From Lacinutrix sp. 5H-3-7-4 (GTDB taxonomy: Bacteria; Bacteroidota; Bacteroidia; Flavobacteriales; Flavobacteriaceae), in contig NC_015638.1 in assembly GCF_000211855.2 (NCBI RefSeq), positions 434,001 to 498,000 on the forward strand: 64,000 nt of DNA, given 5' to 3'. The notes below the pieces were generated by a model. It was not told where the DNA came from and searched no databases. It worked only from the letters and a program-made list of their open reading frames with translations. This document shows positions 62,987-64,000 of this stretch, piece by piece. The translations under genes and the position numbers were made by a program. The first letter of the stretch is position 1. Each line of letters opens with the position of its first letter.

Positions 62987-62994
62987 CTTGCCAT
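62983..62994 (-). other. three-codon ORF overlapping the pheA start
   Basis: On the minus strand ATGGCAAGTTGA encodes Met-Ala-Ser-stop. Its TGA overlaps the pheA TTG initiator in TTGA. It could load ribosomes that then reinitiate at the weak TTG, or could simply be chance. It lies 16 bases after the T-run of the attenuator terminator. Confidence 0.35.
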
Positions 62995-63010
62995 GTTTTA
63001 ATTATATTCC

Positions 63011-63042
63011 AAAAAAAAAGTCCCGATAAAAAATCGAGACTT
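63011..63042 (-). terminator. attenuator terminator of the aromatic operon
   Basis: In the minus-strand RNA, AAGUCUCGAU, a short U-rich loop and AUCGGGACUU form a ten-base-pair stem (one G-U pair) followed by at least seven U. The pair that is G-U on this strand is a C-A mismatch on the other, so the element is a terminator in this direction only. It begins 30 bases after the stop of the leader peptide ORF. Its left arm GUCUCG can alternatively pair with CGAGAC inside that ORF. Confidence 0.88.
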
Positions 63043-63071
63043 AAGTTTAAATATATGTTTTTAATCAAAAA

Positions 63072-63149
63072 TTACACATACAGCGTCTCGTTCTTTTTGC
63101 TAAAAAAGAAGTAAAACCAGCTATAATATGTATTTTGTATTGTTCTCAT
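63072..63149 (-). CDS. aromatic amino acid operon leader peptide
   Basis: A 25-residue ORF starting at ATG 63149. Residues 7-16 read TYYSWFYFFF: eight aromatic codons among residues 8-16, including Tyr, Trp and Phe. It ends ETLYV-stop at 63072. A stretch of codons for the operon's own end products before a terminator is the hallmark of a transcription attenuation leader. Codons 20-22 (aaC GAG ACg) contain CGAGAC, which can pair with the left arm of the downstream terminator. A ribosome that reaches the stop masks this segment; one stalled at the aromatic codons frees it. It has a promoter about 40 bases upstream. Confidence 0.85.
   Translation of the reverse strand: MRTIQNTYYSWFYFFFSKKNETLYV
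63085..63090 (-). promoter_or_regulatory. antiterminator strand within the leader ORF
   Basis: CGAGAC in the minus-strand RNA is complementary to GUCUCG at 63040-63035, the left arm of the terminator. Upstream AAAAA can further pair with the U-stretch of the terminator loop, giving six plus five base pairs around a small internal loop. Formation excludes the terminator. No separate anti-antiterminator hairpin is obvious; the translating ribosome itself would cover this segment. Confidence 0.7.
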
Positions 63150-63186
63150 CTATAATTTTCGCGTGAGCGATAATTTATTTATAGTG

Positions 63187-63216
63187 CTAAAGTAAATAAT
63201 TATTTCACAAATCAAA
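63187..63216 (-). promoter_or_regulatory. promoter of the aromatic operon leader
   Basis: On the minus strand TTTG (63216-63213), 18 bases, TACTTTAG (63194-63187), one mismatch from TAnnTTTG. Transcription would start near 63180, about 30 bases before the leader ATG, and run about 195 bases to the pheA start. The 62987-63319 gap thus holds the attenuator on this strand and the gldA promoter on the other. Confidence 0.65.
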
Positions 63217-63274
63217 ATACTAATTGGTGAATTTTAGTGTTTTACTGAAAGAATTAAAGATTTACAAACAAACC

Positions 63275-63304
63275 TTTGTTTAATTTACAGAATGTTTATT
63301 TTTG
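63275..63304 (+). promoter_or_regulatory. promoter of gldA
   Basis: TTTG (63275-63278), 18 bases, TATTTTTG (63297-63304): an exact -7 consensus with a -33 TTTG at an accepted distance. It is 15 bases before the gldA ATG and is divergent from the aromatic operon promoter about 60 bases away. Confidence 0.78.
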
Positions 63305-63319
63305 AGAAAAGAAATTTAG

Positions 63320-64000
63320 ATGTCTATAAAAGTTGAAAATATATCGAAAGTTTACGGTGAGCAAAAAGCCTTAAACAATGTTAGTTTTGAAATTCAAAAA
63401 CCTGAAATTGTTGGGTTTCTTGGACCTAATGGCGCTGGAAAATCTACAATGATGAAGATTTTAACCACTTTTATAAACCCTACACAAGGCGAAGCTACTG
63501 TAAATAACCATTCTATTTTAACAAATTCGAAATTAGTACAGCAAAGTGTTGGTTACCTACCAGAACATAATCCCTTATATCTTGAATTATATGTTAGAGA
63601 ATATTTAGCTTTTAATGCTAACGTACATAAAGTGAGTAAAAATAGAATTGAAGAAGTTATAGCGTTAACAGGTTTGCAACCAGAATCTCATAAAAAAATA
63701 CAGCAACTCTCTAAAGGCTACAGGCAACGTGTTGGTCTTGCCAATGCTTTATTACATAATCCAGATGTTTTAATTTTAGATGAACCTACAACTGGTTTAG
63801 ACCCTAATCAACTAGTTGATATTAGAAACTTAATTAAATCTATTGGAAAAGAAAAAACAGTGTTTTTATCTACACATATTATGCAAGAAGTTGAAGCTAT
63901 GTGTGATCGTGTTATTATTATAAATAAAGGTGAAATAGTAGCCAATAAAAAATTAAGTGAACTTAGAGAAGGACAAGAACAAGTTGTGATTGTTGAATTT
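63320..64000 (+). CDS. gldA: gliding motility ABC transporter ATP-binding protein GldA, partial
   Basis: The first 227 residues of an ABC ATPase; it runs off the right edge. Walker A GPNGAGKSTMMKIL, the Q-loop region VGYLPEHNPLYLELYV, the signature LSKGYRQRVGLANALLHNP, Walker B VLILDEPTTGLDPNQ and the H-loop STHIMQEVEAMCDRV are all complete. The GldA family assignment rests on the N-terminus MSIKVENISKVYGEQKALNNVSFEIQKPEIVGFLGPNG and the gliding context. GldA works with GldF and GldG. Its C-terminus and partner genes are outside the window. Confidence 0.85.
   Translation, partial: MSIKVENISKVYGEQKALNNVSFEIQKPEIVGFLGPNGAGKSTMMKILTTFINPTQGEATVNNHSILTNSKLVQQSVGYLPEHNPLYLELYVREYLAFNANVHKVSKNRIEEVIALTGLQPESHKKIQQLSKGYRQRVGLANALLHNPDVLILDEPTTGLDPNQLVDIRNLIKSIGKEKTVFLSTHIMQEVEAMCDRVIIINKGEIVANKKLSELREGQEQVVIVEF

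Noticed and set aside
62836-63114. A 92-codon plus-strand reading frame opposite the pheA start and attenuator.
   Set aside because: It is antisense to pheA and the leader, has no recognisable family or signal, and arises from AT-rich DNA opposite real genes.
1-64000. tRNA, rRNA, CRISPR arrays, insertion sequences, prophage or toxin-antitoxin genes.
   Set aside because: No cloverleaf, spaced repeat array, transposase, integrase or phage structural signature was seen in any gap or frame.

Overview
The window is a low-GC, AT-rich segment of a Flavobacteriaceae chromosome (Bacteroidota). The evidence is the -33/-7 promoter type (TTTG, 18-19 bases, TAnnTTTG), gliding genes (gldA, gldB, gldC), type IX secretion sorting domains, SusC/SusD pairs, the lack of Shine-Dalgarno sequences, and family-typical protein N-termini. 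I cannot fix the genus.

Layout: (1) 1-16004, minus strand. A fused str-S10-spc-alpha superoperon runs rpsL-rpsG-fusA-rpsJ-rplC ... rpsK-rpsD-rpoA (rpoA cut by the window edge). It starts from a near-perfect promoter at 15974-16004. Two intrinsic-terminator-like hairpins (rpsJ/rplC and rpsK/rpsD) break it into possible sub-units. (2) 16109-30964, plus strand. An Omp85-type barrel gene is followed by two successive susC-susD-lipoprotein-lipoprotein loci, each closed by a terminator. Their susC genes share a duplicated 5' leader and N-terminus. No glycan enzymes accompany them. (3) 30992-45576, mixed housekeeping: rlmB, a rhomboid protease, rarA, a secreted M43-type metalloprotease, a HAD phosphatase, radC, a paiB-like gene, gldB-gldC, nadE, a response regulator that lacks the phospho-acceptor aspartate, and a dnaG that lacks its zinc ligands. 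(4) 45577-48040, an accessory patch of four unrecognised small genes with a 133-base direct repeat between them. (5) 48154-55790: a peroxiredoxin, an ECF sigma factor/membrane protein/outer-membrane protein operon, a polyprenyl diphosphate synthase, a T9SS cargo protein, rlmN and queA. (6) 55915-63216, minus strand. One long aromatic amino acid operon (pheA, aminotransferase, tyrA, DAHP synthase-chorismate mutase, rsgA, dtd, a MazG-like gene, aroA) is preceded by a complete peptide-leader attenuator. (7) 63275-64000, plus strand: the start of gldA.

The strongest finding is the attenuator at 63011-63216. A 25-codon leader ORF has eight aromatic codons among residues 8-16 (two Tyr, Trp, Phe, Tyr, three Phe, with one Ser). 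It is followed by an intrinsic terminator whose left arm can instead pair with a segment inside the leader ORF. This is the classic trp/phe-type design, here sensing Phe, Tyr and Trp together and placed ahead of nearly the whole shared aromatic pathway.

Secondary points of interest are the repeat-separated accessory cassettes, the Asp-to-Glu receiver domain, the hairpins inside the ribosomal superoperon, and several key genes with non-ATG starts (dnaG, pheA, the sigma factor and the prenyl synthase with TTG; the Omp85 gene with GTG). I see no tRNA, rRNA, CRISPR array, insertion sequence or prophage.
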